DNA from: Renibacterium sp043789415
Lineage (GTDB): Bacteria; Actinomycetota; Actinomycetes; Actinomycetales; Micrococcaceae
Assembly: GCF_043789415.1 (NCBI RefSeq)
Contig: NZ_JBDLLW010000002.1
Location: 440,597-504,596 of the forward strand
Direction of reading: 5' to 3'
DNA: 64,000 nt
Shown: piece by piece, positions 43,452-51,886 of the stretch
Position numbering within the stretch: the stretch's first letter is position 1
Layout: each line of letters opens with the position of its first letter
The notes under the pieces: generated by a model
Seen by the model: only the letters and a program-made list of their open reading frames with translations
Database searches by the model: none
What the model was told of the DNA's origin: nothing
Translations under genes and position numbers: made by a program

Positions 43452-43848
43452 AAAGACAGTTGTACTCACCGAGAACGCCCCGGCTCCGGCCCACGTTTTC
43501 TCCCAGGGCATTAAAAAGGGTGGCTTGTTCCAGGTCTCCGGCCAAGGGTCGGTCGATCCGAAGAGCAATCAATACCTTGGTGAGGGCGATGTGCGCGAGC
43601 AGACCCGGCAGACCCTGGAGAACGTCAAGGCAATTCTGACCGCGGGCGGCGCTTCTGTGGAGGACGTGCTGATGTTCCGGGTATACCTGACCAAACGCGA
43701 GGACTTCGCGGCGATGAACGAGGTCTACGGCGAGTTCATCCAGCAGAATGTGCCCTCCGGCGCACTGCCGAGCCGGACCACCGTTTTCGTTGACCTGCCA
43801 CATGAGGTGATGTTGGTGGAGATCGACGCCCTCGCCGTGACTGGCTGA
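43444..43848 (+). CDS. RidA/YjgF family reactive-intermediate deaminase
   Basis: This 134-residue protein has the RidA signatures FSQGIKKGGLFQVSGQGSVD, QTRQTLENVKAILTAGGAS and the closing PSRTTVFVDLP...LVEIDALAV with the catalytic Arg. RidA hydrolyses enamine/imine intermediates released by PLP dehydratases, so it fits beside the dehydratase-like enzyme of this cluster. The ATG overlaps the regulator end by eight bases. Confidence 0.9.
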   Translation: MTEKTVVLTENAPAPAHVFSQGIKKGGLFQVSGQGSVDPKSNQYLGEGDVREQTRQTLENVKAILTAGGASVEDVLMFRVYLTKREDFAAMNEVYGEFIQQNVPSGALPSRTTVFVDLPHEVMLVEIDALAVTG

Positions 43849-43858
43849 GCGGGCGGCA

Positions 43859-43898
43859 GGCCAGGGATAGCTCTCAGCGAGCGCTCTATCCCTCGGCC
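43859..43898 (+). terminator. Terminator after ridA
   Basis: AGGGATAG (43863-43870) pairs with CTATCCCT (43886-43893), extended by GGCC/GGCC with one bulge. It starts 11 bases after the RidA stop. Confidence 0.6.
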
Positions 43899-43904
43899 TT
43901 GCGC

Positions 43905-43944
43905 AGTATGGCCCACTGAATCAGCAGGTTCGGTGGGCCATACT
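43905..43944. repeat. Second perfect 12-bp inverted repeat
   Basis: AGTATGGCCCAC (43905-43916) and its exact complement (43933-43944) follow the terminator immediately. The related string CCCACTGAA appears twice nearby. It may be a second terminator, or a small palindromic repeat element. Confidence 0.45.
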
Positions 43945-44044
43945 ATGCATACCCCACTGAAACCCCGATTCACTGGGCTCCAGTATCGGGTGATAAGCGG
44001 AGGCGCCTCGGAGTACCGAGAATCAATGTACTAAGCAAACGCAA

Positions 44045-44106
44045 TGTATACGAAACTGGGATTTTTATCTTAAATAATCGATAAATTCAGCATTTGTGTA
44101 TACAAT
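44045..44106 (+). promoter_or_regulatory. Promoter and GntR-type operators of prp operon
   Basis: TGTATAC (44045-44051) and the palindrome TGTATACA (44097-44104) are typical of FadR-subfamily GntR sites. TACAAT at 44101-44106 is a good -10 box, with TCGATA (44078-44083) 17 bases upstream as -35. The distance from -10 to ATG 44114 is 7 bases, so the transcript may be leaderless and the operator overlaps the -10. Confidence 0.5.
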
Positions 44107-44113
44107 AAATTCT

Positions 44114-44764
44114 ATGCGGGCCAGCGAGAAGGCATACCAGTCGCTCCACGAGGACATCGTCCAGTGGCGGCTGCTTCCGGGCACAGTCTTGGCCGAAGTG
44201 GAACTCTCCGAACGACTCGGCGTGAGCCGCACCCCGGTCCGTGAAGCGCTCTCCCGGCTCACCGCCGAAGGTCTCACCACGACGAAAGGCGGCCGCGGCA
44301 TCGTGGTCACCGACGTCTCGCTGGAGACAGTGCGTGAACTCTACGAACTCCGTGAGACCCTCGAGACCAAGGCCGCCACGCTCTGCGCGGAGCGTGGTCA
44401 GCCCGAGGTTTTCGCCGCGCTCCAGGGCCGTTTCGAAAGCGCCCGGGAAACCCTCTCCGCCGGAGACTCCACCGAGGACTACTACCGGCTCGCCGCCGAT
44501 CTCGACGCCGCTTTGGACGAACAGTGCGGCAACCCCTTCCTGGTCAGCACCCTAAAAAACCTTCGACCGCTGCTCGCCCGAGCCCGCCGGATGGCCCGGG
44601 AACACCCGCAACGACTGATTGCCACCGCGGCTGAACACGCTGCGATCTGCTCCGCGATCGCGGCTAAGAACCCCCGGCTGGCCGCCGCAGCCACCACCGT
44701 CCATCTCAATAACTCCTTAGCTCACCTACTCACCAGCAAGTCTCGTCAGCAGACCCACTCCTAG
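44114..44764 (+). CDS. GntR-family (FCD domain) regulator of the prp operon
   Basis: This is a 216-residue regulator with an N-terminal winged helix (VELSERLGVSRTPVREALSR) and a C-terminal FCD ligand domain (ELYELRETLETKAATLCAER). GTG at 44096 is an in-frame alternative start, but it overlaps the operator and -10 box, so ATG 44114 is preferred. It directly precedes prpD and should respond to a methylcitrate-cycle intermediate. Confidence 0.87.
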   Translation: MRASEKAYQSLHEDIVQWRLLPGTVLAEVELSERLGVSRTPVREALSRLTAEGLTTTKGGRGIVVTDVSLETVRELYELRETLETKAATLCAERGQPEVFAALQGRFESARETLSAGDSTEDYYRLAADLDAALDEQCGNPFLVSTLKNLRPLLARARRMAREHPQRLIATAAEHAAICSAIAAKNPRLAAAATTVHLNNSLAHLLTSKSRQQTHS

Positions 44765-44804
44765 AAAGGCGGCGGCCTTCAGGGCTGCCGGAAAGGTATA
44801 TCTC

Positions 44805-46319
44805 GTGAAGAATCACCACGTCCGCGTGTATAAGAGCGAAGAAAACCTGGCCCGCGAGGATCAGCTCGCCTACAAGATCGCTCAGGTCGCCGTCGACCCG
44901 GTCGAAGTCGATACCGAGGTCACCGAGATGATCATCAACCGGATCATCGACAACGCCTCGGTTGCCATCGCCTCGCTCAACCGGGCCCCCATCGTGGCCG
45001 CCCGTGACCAGGCGCTCAGCCACCAGCCATCCAAGAACGGCAAGGGCGCAGGCCTCTTCGGCGTAGCAGAGAAGTCCAGCCCGGAGTGGGCGGCTTTTGC
45101 CAATGGCGTCGCGGTGCGTGAACTGGACTACCACGACACCTTCCTCTCCGCCGAGTACTCGCATCCGGGCGACAATATCCCGCCGATCCTGGCCGTCGCC
45201 CAGCACGCCGGCAAAAGCGGCCGAGAGCTGATCCGCGGTCTGGCCACCGGCTACGAGATCCAGATCGACCTGGTCAAGGCGATCAGCCTGCACAAGCACA
45301 AGATCGACCACGTCGCCCATCTCGGCCCCTCGGCTGCTGCGGGCATCGGCACCCTGCTGGGCCTCGACGCCGAGACCATCTTCCAGGCCGTCGGCCAGGC
45401 GCTGCACACCACCACCGCCACCCGGCAGTCCCGCAAGGGTCAGATCTCCACCTGGAAGGCCTATGCCCCGGCCTTCGCGGGCAAGATGGCCATCGAGGCG
45501 GTTGACCGCACGATGCGCGGGCAGACCTCCCCCGAGCCGATCTACGAAGGCGAGGACGGCGTGATCGCCTGGCTGCTCGACGGCCCGGACGCCGCCTACG
45601 AAGTGCCGCTGCCAGAATCCGGTGAAGCCAAGCGCGCCATCCTGGACTCCTACACCAAGGAGCACTCCGCGGAGTACCAGGCGCAGGCCTGGATCGATCT
45701 GGCCCGTAAGCTGCACGGCGAACACCCAGAACTGGTTGATCCGAAGAACGTTAAATCGGCGGTGCTGCATACTAGCCATCACACGCACTACGTGATCGGC
45801 TCCGGCGCGAATGACCCGCAGAAGTACGATCCCACCGCTTCACGCGAAACCCTGGACCACTCGATCCCCTACATCTTCGCGGTGGCCCTCCAAGATGGCT
45901 CTTGGCACCACGTTGACTCCTACACCCCGGAACGCGCTCAGCGCGCCGATACCGTGGAGTTGTGGAACAAGATCACCACCGCCGAGGACGCCGAGTGGAC
46001 CCGGCGCTACCACTCGCTGGACCCGGCAGAGAAGGCCTTCGGCGGCCGAGTCGAAATCGAGCTGGTCGACGGCAGCAAGATCATGGACGAGATCGCCGTC
46101 GCCGATGCGCACCCGCTCGGCGCCCGGCCCTTCGCCCGGCAGAACTACATCAATAAGCTGCGCACCCTGGCAGCAGAAGCCGTCGACGCCGTCGAGCTGG
46201 ACCGTTTCCTGGCCGCCGTCGAACGTTTGCCCGAACTGGCGGCTGGCGAGCTGGATCAGCTGAATATCCAGGCTAAAGACGGCTTTGTCATCACGGGCAC
46301 CACAAAGGGCCTCTTCTAA
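44805..46319 (+). CDS. prpD: 2-methylcitrate dehydratase
   Basis: PrpD converts 2-methylcitrate to 2-methyl-cis-aconitate in propionate catabolism. The 504-residue protein belongs to the MmgE/PrpD family; features include VRELDYHDTFLSAEYSHPGDN near residue 106 and TTTATRQSRKGQISTWKAYA near 205. The GTG start has GAAAGG eight bases upstream. It is the first enzyme gene of prpDBC. Confidence 0.95.
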   Translation: MKNHHVRVYKSEENLAREDQLAYKIAQVAVDPVEVDTEVTEMIINRIIDNASVAIASLNRAPIVAARDQALSHQPSKNGKGAGLFGVAEKSSPEWAAFANGVAVRELDYHDTFLSAEYSHPGDNIPPILAVAQHAGKSGRELIRGLATGYEIQIDLVKAISLHKHKIDHVAHLGPSAAAGIGTLLGLDAETIFQAVGQALHTTTATRQSRKGQISTWKAYAPAFAGKMAIEAVDRTMRGQTSPEPIYEGEDGVIAWLLDGPDAAYEVPLPESGEAKRAILDSYTKEHSAEYQAQAWIDLARKLHGEHPELVDPKNVKSAVLHTSHHTHYVIGSGANDPQKYDPTASRETLDHSIPYIFAVALQDGSWHHVDSYTPERAQRADTVELWNKITTAEDAEWTRRYHSLDPAEKAFGGRVEIELVDGSKIMDEIAVADAHPLGARPFARQNYINKLRTLAAEAVDAVELDRFLAAVERLPELAAGELDQLNIQAKDGFVITGTTKGLF

Positions 46320-46338
46320 ACGAAAGGATTTGGTCTAA

Positions 46339-47256
46339 ATGCTGTACGCCAAGACCACCGCGGCGCAGAAACGAATCGATCTGCGCGCAAAGCTCAATTC
46401 GGGAAAGCTGCAACAGTTCCCCGGCGCCTTCAACCCGCTCTCCGCCAAGCTCATTCAGGACAAGGGCTTCGACGGCGTCTACATCTCCGGTGCCGTGCTC
46501 TCGGCCGATCTGGGCTTGCCCGATATCGGCCTGACCACGCTGACCGAGGTGGCCGGGCGGGCCAAGCAGATCGCTCGGATGACTGACCTGCCCGCTATCG
46601 TCGACGCCGATACCGGCTTCGGCGAGCCGATGAACGTGGCGCGCAGCGTGCAGGAATTCGAGGACGCCGGTCTGGCCGGGTTGCATATCGAGGACCAGAT
46701 CAACCCGAAGCGCTGCGGACACCTCGACGGCAAGGCCGTGGTCGATCTGGACACCGCGCTCAAGCGGATCCGGGCCGCCGCCGACGCCCGGCGGGATGAG
46801 AACTTCCTGATTATGGCCCGCACCGATGTGGCCGCCGTGGAAGGCACCGCGGCCGCTGTCAACCGGGCCAAGGCCCTGGTGGACGCCGGGGCGGACGCGA
46901 TCTTCCCGGAGGCGATGCACACCCTCGCTGATTTCGAGGCGATCCGGCAGGCAGTCGAGGTGCCGATCCTGGCGAATATGACCGAATTCGGCAAGAGCGA
47001 GCTCTTCACCGCTGAGCAGCTCTCCGGCGTCGGCATCAATATGGTGATCTACCCGGTCACCCTGCTGCGCAGTGCGATGGGCGCCGCTGAGCGCACCTTG
47101 GACACCATTCTGGCCGCTGGAACCCAGCAACCAGCGGTGGCTGAAATGCAAACGCGCGCCAGGCTCTACGAACTCGTAGACTACGAGGGATACAACCACT
47201 TCGATTCTGCGGTGTTCAACTTTTCCGCGCCGCAGCAGTTCACCACCCAGCTCTAG
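46339..47256 (+). CDS. prpB: Methylisocitrate lyase
   Basis: PrpB cleaves 2-methylisocitrate to pyruvate and succinate. The 305-residue protein has the isocitrate-lyase family motifs LPAIVDADTGFG and the active-site loop KRCGHLDGK (about residue 124). GAAAGG lies upstream of ATG 46339. It follows prpD by 19 bases. Confidence 0.95.
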   Translation: MLYAKTTAAQKRIDLRAKLNSGKLQQFPGAFNPLSAKLIQDKGFDGVYISGAVLSADLGLPDIGLTTLTEVAGRAKQIARMTDLPAIVDADTGFGEPMNVARSVQEFEDAGLAGLHIEDQINPKRCGHLDGKAVVDLDTALKRIRAAADARRDENFLIMARTDVAAVEGTAAAVNRAKALVDAGADAIFPEAMHTLADFEAIRQAVEVPILANMTEFGKSELFTAEQLSGVGINMVIYPVTLLRSAMGAAERTLDTILAAGTQQPAVAEMQTRARLYELVDYEGYNHFDSAVFNFSAPQQFTTQL

Positions 47257-47325
47257 CTCGCAGGAGTAACCTGGTGAGCCACAGCAACCTCGAAGGCCAC
47301 CTAATCTCGAAGGAGAGTGATATTT

Positions 47326-48444
47326 ATGGCTGAAGAAACCCAAGAGATCAAAAAGGGCCTGGCCGGCGTCGTCGTCGACTACACGGCGGTGTCCAAGGTC
47401 AACCCGGAGACCAACTCGCTGCTTTACCGCGGTTACCCGGTGCAGGAACTCGCAGCGCAGAAGAGCTTCGAGGAAGTCGCGCTGCTGCTCTGGAATGGCG
47501 AGTTGCCCAGTGAAGCCGAACTCACCGAGTTCGAGGCCCTGGAACGGGCGAACCGTGCGCTAGACAGCAATGTCAAAGCCGCTATCGATCTGCTGCCGAC
47601 CAGCTGCCACCCGATGGACGTCTGCCGTACCGCGACCTCGGTGATCGGCGCGAATCATGCGCTGGCGGAGGACTCCTCCCCCGCAGCTCAGCTGCGTAAG
47701 GCACAGGAGCTGTTCGCGGCGATGCCCGCCGTGGTCGCCTATGACCAGCGACGCCGGCACGGCCTGACCGTTGTGGAACCTCGAGAGGATCTGGGGTACT
47801 CGGCGAACTTCCTCTGGATGACCTTCGGAGAGGAAGCCGCCCCCGAGGTAGTAGACGCCTTCAATGTCTCGATGATCCTCTACGCGGAGCACTCCTTCAA
47901 CGCCTCCACCTTCACCGCTCGGGTGATCACCTCGACGCTGGCCGATCTGCATTCCGCGGTCACCGGTGCGATCGGCGCTTTGAAGGGTCCGCTGCACGGC
48001 GGCGCCAACGAAGCGGTGATGCACACCTTCGAGGAGATCCAGTCCACCGGGGTCGAGGCGAAAGCCTGGCTGGAGGAGGCCTTGGCCGAGAAGAAGAAGA
48101 TCATGGGCTTCGGGCACCGGGTCTACAAGAACGGCGATTCCCGGGTTCCCACCATGAAGGCCGCGCTGGAGAAGATGTCGGCGCACTATCAGCGCGCTGA
48201 CCTGCTCGAGCTGTATTCGGGTCTTGAGGAAGCGATGGGGGCGGCGAAGAACATCAAACCGAACCTGGACTACCCGGCCGGGCCGACGTACCACCTAATG
48301 GGCTTCGACACCCCGACCTTCACTCCACTGTTCGTGGCCTCGCGGATCACCGGCTGGACGGCGCACATTATGGAGCAGTCGGCGTCGAACTCGCTGATCC
48401 GGCCGCTGAGCGCCTACAACGGCCCTTCGGAGAGACAGGTCTGA
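47326..48444 (+). CDS. prpC: 2-methylcitrate synthase
   Basis: PrpC condenses propionyl-CoA with oxaloacetate to 2-methylcitrate. The 372-residue citrate-synthase-fold protein has GPLHGGANEAV, the catalytic MGFGHRVYKNGDSR region and an Asp-containing LDYPAGPTYHLMG segment. ATG 47326 is preferred over GTG 47317 because AAGGAG sits at the right distance from it. It ends the operon before a long hairpin. Confidence 0.93.
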   Translation: MAEETQEIKKGLAGVVVDYTAVSKVNPETNSLLYRGYPVQELAAQKSFEEVALLLWNGELPSEAELTEFEALERANRALDSNVKAAIDLLPTSCHPMDVCRTATSVIGANHALAEDSSPAAQLRKAQELFAAMPAVVAYDQRRRHGLTVVEPREDLGYSANFLWMTFGEEAAPEVVDAFNVSMILYAEHSFNASTFTARVITSTLADLHSAVTGAIGALKGPLHGGANEAVMHTFEEIQSTGVEAKAWLEEALAEKKKIMGFGHRVYKNGDSRVPTMKAALEKMSAHYQRADLLELYSGLEEAMGAAKNIKPNLDYPAGPTYHLMGFDTPTFTPLFVASRITGWTAHIMEQSASNSLIRPLSAYNGPSERQV

Positions 48445-48472
48445 AGGCGCCCCTAAAGCTTTCCCCTGGTAT

Positions 48473-48529
48473 CGAGTGTGCAGTTCCACACCTTTTGAAG
48501 TGGTTTTAAGGTGTAGAACTGCACACTCG
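48473..48529. terminator. Long hairpin between convergent prpC and sigma-factor operon
   Basis: Arms of 22 bp with one mismatch (48473-48494, 48508-48529) enclose a 13-base loop. It lies midway between the convergent stops of prpC and the membrane protein gene, and probably terminates both. Confidence 0.65.
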
Positions 48530-48535
48530 CTGGGT

Positions 48536-49456
48536 TTAACGGAAACGCAGCGAGGTCAGGATCTTCTTGAGGACTTGATATTGCTCGCTCTTGAGAAAGT
48601 CCTGAGCGGTGGCGAGGTCCTTAAAAGCCAGTGGCGCTGAGGCATCGAGCCGGCCCGCGGAGACTCCGTTCCCGAAGCCCACCAGGGTGACGCCGTCCGG
48701 GCCGTAGATCCGATCCGGCGAGAGACATCCGCCGGTGTTCGGAGTGGACGATTGATTCCGCAGCAGCATGGTGCCGTGCAGTTGAGTCGGCGGGACGGTG
48801 TCGGGCGAGTGCGCACCGGAAGAGTTGGCCTCCGGACTGACCCGGAAGACAAAACTTGGTTCACCGGGCAGCAGGTCCACCGGCTGCGAGTTCTTTTTCG
48901 GCAGCGGCATAGCCACTGAGTCGAGCACCACGGCTCCCTGGCTCAGCTGGCAGAGTTCAGGAAAGGCCACTCCCTTTTCCAAGGTCAGCACCGCCATCAC
49001 CTGATCCGCTGGAGTGCGCACCTCCATGGTACGGCTCTGGCCGCCGTCCTGATTGGTTGAGGGCTTCTCCCGCACTTTCCACCCCGATGGGTATTCGAAA
49101 CTCAGTTGCCCGGAACTCTCGAGGTATTGCTGCCAACCCGGATTCTGCAGGGCAGGCAGCGGACCTGCAGCAGGCTGATGGGTTAGGTTACCGAGGTTCA
49201 GGAAGACCGCGGATAGAGCCACCACAGCCAGCACCGCCAGTGGAGCGAGCACCGAGATCCTAGCCCAGCGCATTCTGCGGGCCGATCGCACCGCCGGGCT
49301 CGCGGCGCCCACGATCTTTTGCGGCCGCGACGGCGACTCGCTGACCACTCTTCGCAGCTCCATCTCAGCATCAGGAATGCGCTGCCGAGTGCCGCGCATC
49401 GGGTCCGCCGAGGAGATCAGTTGCCCGATCTCGTCCAGTTCAGCTTTATCAGGCAT
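48536..49456 (-). CDS. Membrane-anchored partner of ECF sigma factor
   Basis: This is a 306-residue protein with a cytoplasmic N-terminus (about 1-70), one membrane segment (ISVLAPLAVLAVVALSAVFL, about 72-92) and an extracytoplasmic C-terminus. It has no clear zinc-binding anti-sigma motif (HxxxCxxC). Position directly downstream of the sigma gene (overlap at ATG 49456 and TGA) suggests an anti-sigma or accessory role. The open frame to 49693 is a shadow of the sigma gene. Confidence 0.7.
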   Translation of the reverse strand: MPDKAELDEIGQLISSADPMRGTRQRIPDAEMELRRVVSESPSRPQKIVGAASPAVRSARRMRWARISVLAPLAVLAVVALSAVFLNLGNLTHQPAAGPLPALQNPGWQQYLESSGQLSFEYPSGWKVREKPSTNQDGGQSRTMEVRTPADQVMAVLTLEKGVAFPELCQLSQGAVVLDSVAMPLPKKNSQPVDLLPGEPSFVFRVSPEANSSGAHSPDTVPPTQLHGTMLLRNQSSTPNTGGCLSPDRIYGPDGVTLVGFGNGVSAGRLDASAPLAFKDLATAQDFLKSEQYQVLKKILTSLRFR

Positions 49457-49457
49457 C

Positions 49458-49985
49458 TCAGGCCTCCATCTGCTCAGGGTTATTCTGCACGGCGTGGCCG
49501 GAGAGCACCCGGCGGAACGCTTGACGTGCCCGGTGCACCCGGACCTTAGCGGTGTTGGCACTGATCCCCAGTACCACCGCAATCTCGGCGAGGGAAAGTT
49601 CCTCCCAATAAGCCAATTGCAGGAGCTCCCGATCTCGGTCCTTGAGGCACTCCAAGGTCTCAAGAACCAGGTTCTGGTTTTCTTCTCGGCCATCGAGAGA
49701 GGCTGTCAGGTCCCTGGTCTTCTCGGCTTCTATCAGCCGGTGCCGCAGCCTGAGCTGACGCTGTCTACTGCGATAGGTATTACCGATCAAGTTCCGGGCC
49801 ACCGAGTACAGCCAGGGAAGATTCGGCTGACCGCCGTCCCACTTCTGCCAGACGATGCGGAACACGTCGGCGGCGAGCTCCTGGCTGGCTTCGTGATCAT
49901 TGACCCGCCGTTGGATAAAGGCGTAAATCGAGGGGTAGTAGTCGTGGTGGATCGCCACGAACCGGCTTTCTCGGTCAGGTTCCAC
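49458..49985 (-). CDS. ECF RNA polymerase sigma factor
   Basis: This is a 175-residue sigma-70 family factor. Region 2 is visible as ELAADVFRIVWQKWDGGQPN, and region 4 as LKDRDRELLQLAYWEELSLA followed by the helix-turn-helix GISANTAKVRVHRARQAFRR. The GTG start has GAGGGGG upstream. It forms a pair with the downstream membrane protein. Target promoters are not evident. Confidence 0.9.
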   Translation of the reverse strand: MEPDRESRFVAIHHDYYPSIYAFIQRRVNDHEASQELAADVFRIVWQKWDGGQPNLPWLYSVARNLIGNTYRSRQRQLRLRHRLIEAEKTRDLTASLDGREENQNLVLETLECLKDRDRELLQLAYWEELSLAEIAVVLGISANTAKVRVHRARQAFRRVLSGHAVQNNPEQMEA

Positions 49986-50066
49986 AAGACCCCCTCGATG
50001 CTAATGATCCTGATGCTGCTTAGCTATGAAGTTTCCGGGTAGTGAGTGATGGTTACCGGAGACGGT

Positions 50067-50567
50067 TCATTTTTCCGAGACCGACTCCACGTTCTGCTGG
50101 TCGGCGGCCATCACCACGGTGAAATGCCGTTCGGTGAACTCTTTCATTTCGCCTTCGGGATACCCGGTCAGGTCATCGAGCATCCAGGGCAGCCAGTGTG
50201 AGGCATCCTGCCACATCCGTTCCAGCGGCAGTTGATCCAGCGGGTACCAGGCGGGCTTGATCTCCTCGGTTTCTTCCGGGGTTCCATGCCAGCTGAAGGC
50301 GCGGAAAACCGCGGTGTTCATGTCCCATTCCGGGCGATTCGGGAAGCGGAAATTCACGGTGCCTCGAAATTCGAGTGCGCTCTCCTCAACCCGCACCCGG
50401 GTTTCTTCGAAGACCTCACGCACCGCGGCCGACGTCGAACTCTCACCGGCTTCCAGATGGCCACCGATACCGACGATCTTGCCCTGGCCGAAGCCGGTCT
50501 TTTTCAGCCCGAGCAGCACCTCGCCGTCGCGGAGCAGGAAGACCAGGGTGACTTTCGCGGCTGGCAC
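50067..50567 (-). CDS. Nudix hydrolase, MutT/8-oxo-dGTPase-like
   Basis: This 166-residue enzyme has the Nudix box GGHLEAGESSTSAAVREVFE with the REV-x-EE core (residues about 35-57). Length and the GKIVGIGGHLEAGE form match 8-oxo-dGTP or 8-oxo-dGDP diphosphatases of the MTH1/MutT1 type. GTG 50567 lies just after the lipoprotein stop, so the two are coupled. Confidence 0.82.
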   Translation of the reverse strand: MPAAKVTLVFLLRDGEVLLGLKKTGFGQGKIVGIGGHLEAGESSTSAAVREVFEETRVRVEESALEFRGTVNFRFPNRPEWDMNTAVFRAFSWHGTPEETEEIKPAWYPLDQLPLERMWQDASHWLPWMLDDLTGYPEGEMKEFTERHFTVVMAADQQNVESVSEK

Positions 50568-50570
50568 CTT

Positions 50571-51140
50571 CTAAAAGCCTTTGAGCTTGTCTTGCTGATA
50601 ACCGGTCAGATCAAAAGTGGCAGTCTGAGGACCCGCTTTAGTCTGAAAGCTCAGGGTGAGCGTTTTGGCTCCGGCCAGCTCTTTCCAGAGTTCAACCGGA
50701 TTCTCCAAGGTCAGGCTGCTCTCCCCTTCAGGCATAGAGGCAGAGATCTTGCGCTCCGCAGCCTTGTTGATAGCGACCCCGATACTGCACTCGCCAGGGC
50801 AGACGAACCCGGCCTCGGGATCCGATATCGTCGCGAAATCGGACAGCGTGGCGCGTTTTCCACGGCGGCTGGGCTCATTCGAGAATTCCAAGGCGACGGT
50901 GCCATCGAGGATGGCAGCCCGAGTGACGTCCGCGACGCCGGTGTAGTGCCAGTTACCGGTCGGCTGGGTGAGCGAAGTCTCCACATTGCCAGCGGTTTCA
51001 GTTTCACTGGCGCTCGGGCTGAGTTGAATGTGCGAGACCGACTGGCTGCTCTGGCTCTGCCCCTCCGCACTGCACGCCGTAAGGATCAGAGCCATTCCGA
51101 GGACAAGGGGAAGGAAGCGTCTGGAAGGTGTCGAAGCCAT
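50571..51140 (-). CDS. Lipoprotein of unknown function
   Basis: This is a 189-residue exported protein with lipobox LILTAC (Cys about residue 23), followed by a Ser/Gln-rich linker and a beta-rich domain with one Cys pair (CPGEC near 115). No family is recognised. It is cotranscribed with the Nudix gene downstream and lies next to the two-component system genes on the same strand. Confidence 0.7.
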   Translation of the reverse strand: MASTPSRRFLPLVLGMALILTACSAEGQSQSSQSVSHIQLSPSASETETAGNVETSLTQPTGNWHYTGVADVTRAAILDGTVALEFSNEPSRRGKRATLSDFATISDPEAGFVCPGECSIGVAINKAAERKISASMPEGESSLTLENPVELWKELAGAKTLTLSFQTKAGPQTATFDLTGYQQDKLKGF

Positions 51141-51187
51141 GATTCGATACTCTCATGAAGTGTGAGGGATTCAGCGGCGGTGTACGG

Positions 51188-51886
51188 CTAGTCCGTTGAA
51201 TGTCCCGTACCCAGGATGCCGTGCTGGTAGGCGAAACTGACTAGCTGAAGCCGGTTCTGCACACCGAGCTTCATCAGAACGGCACGTAAGTGAGATTTGA
51301 CCGTAGCTTCGGAAACAAACAGCTCCTGTGCTATTTCGGCGTTGGACAGCGCTTTAGCGGCGAGCAGGAAAACTTCTTCCTCACGAGCTGACAATTGGGT
51401 CAGCGAGGATAGATCAGGTGCCACCGCGGGCATTCTCCTGGCGGCGTGCTGGAACAGCTCATGAACCGTGCTCGGTGCGATGACGGCGTATCCGGAGTGC
51501 ACGGTGCGAATCGCGGCCAGCAGAAACTCAGGCTCTGCGCTTTTCAGTAGAAACCCGCTGGCTCCCGCTTGAACGGCCTCCAGTACCGCCTGGTCGCGGT
51601 TAAAAGTGGTCAACGCAATGATGCGCGGCAGTTGAGTTTCGAGGTCAGCAGGTTGTTGCAAAATCTTTTCAATCGCAGCGATGCCATCGAGCACCGGCAT
51701 GCGGAGATCCATCAGAATGACGTCGGGGCGACACTGCGCGGATACCTCAATGGCGTCCCGGCCATTGGCCGCCTCACCCACCAGCTTCATATCCGCTTGG
51801 CTGCTGACCACCATACCGATTCCTGCTCTAAAAAGCTCCTGATCGTCCACCATCATCACTCGAATCGCCGAGCTGGTTTCAGCCAT
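51188..51886 (-). CDS. NarL/LuxR-type response regulator
   Basis: This is a 232-residue regulator with a receiver domain (DDQ at 14-16, phosphorylation site Asp60 in DVILMDLRMPVLDG) and a C-terminal LuxR helix-turn-helix (SNAEIAQELFVSEATVKSHL). It overlaps the end of the kinase gene, which encodes its partner. Confidence 0.92.
   Translation of the reverse strand: MAETSSAIRVMMVDDQELFRAGIGMVVSSQADMKLVGEAANGRDAIEVSAQCRPDVILMDLRMPVLDGIAAIEKILQQPADLETQLPRIIALTTFNRDQAVLEAVQAGASGFLLKSAEPEFLLAAIRTVHSGYAVIAPSTVHELFQHAARRMPAVAPDLSSLTQLSAREEEVFLLAAKALSNAEIAQELFVSEATVKSHLRAVLMKLGVQNRLQLVSFAYQHGILGTGHSTD

Noticed and set aside
49457..49693. Extended N-terminus of the membrane protein after the sigma factor
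   Set aside because: The extension is out-of-frame sigma-factor sequence; the true start at 49456 overlaps the sigma stop.
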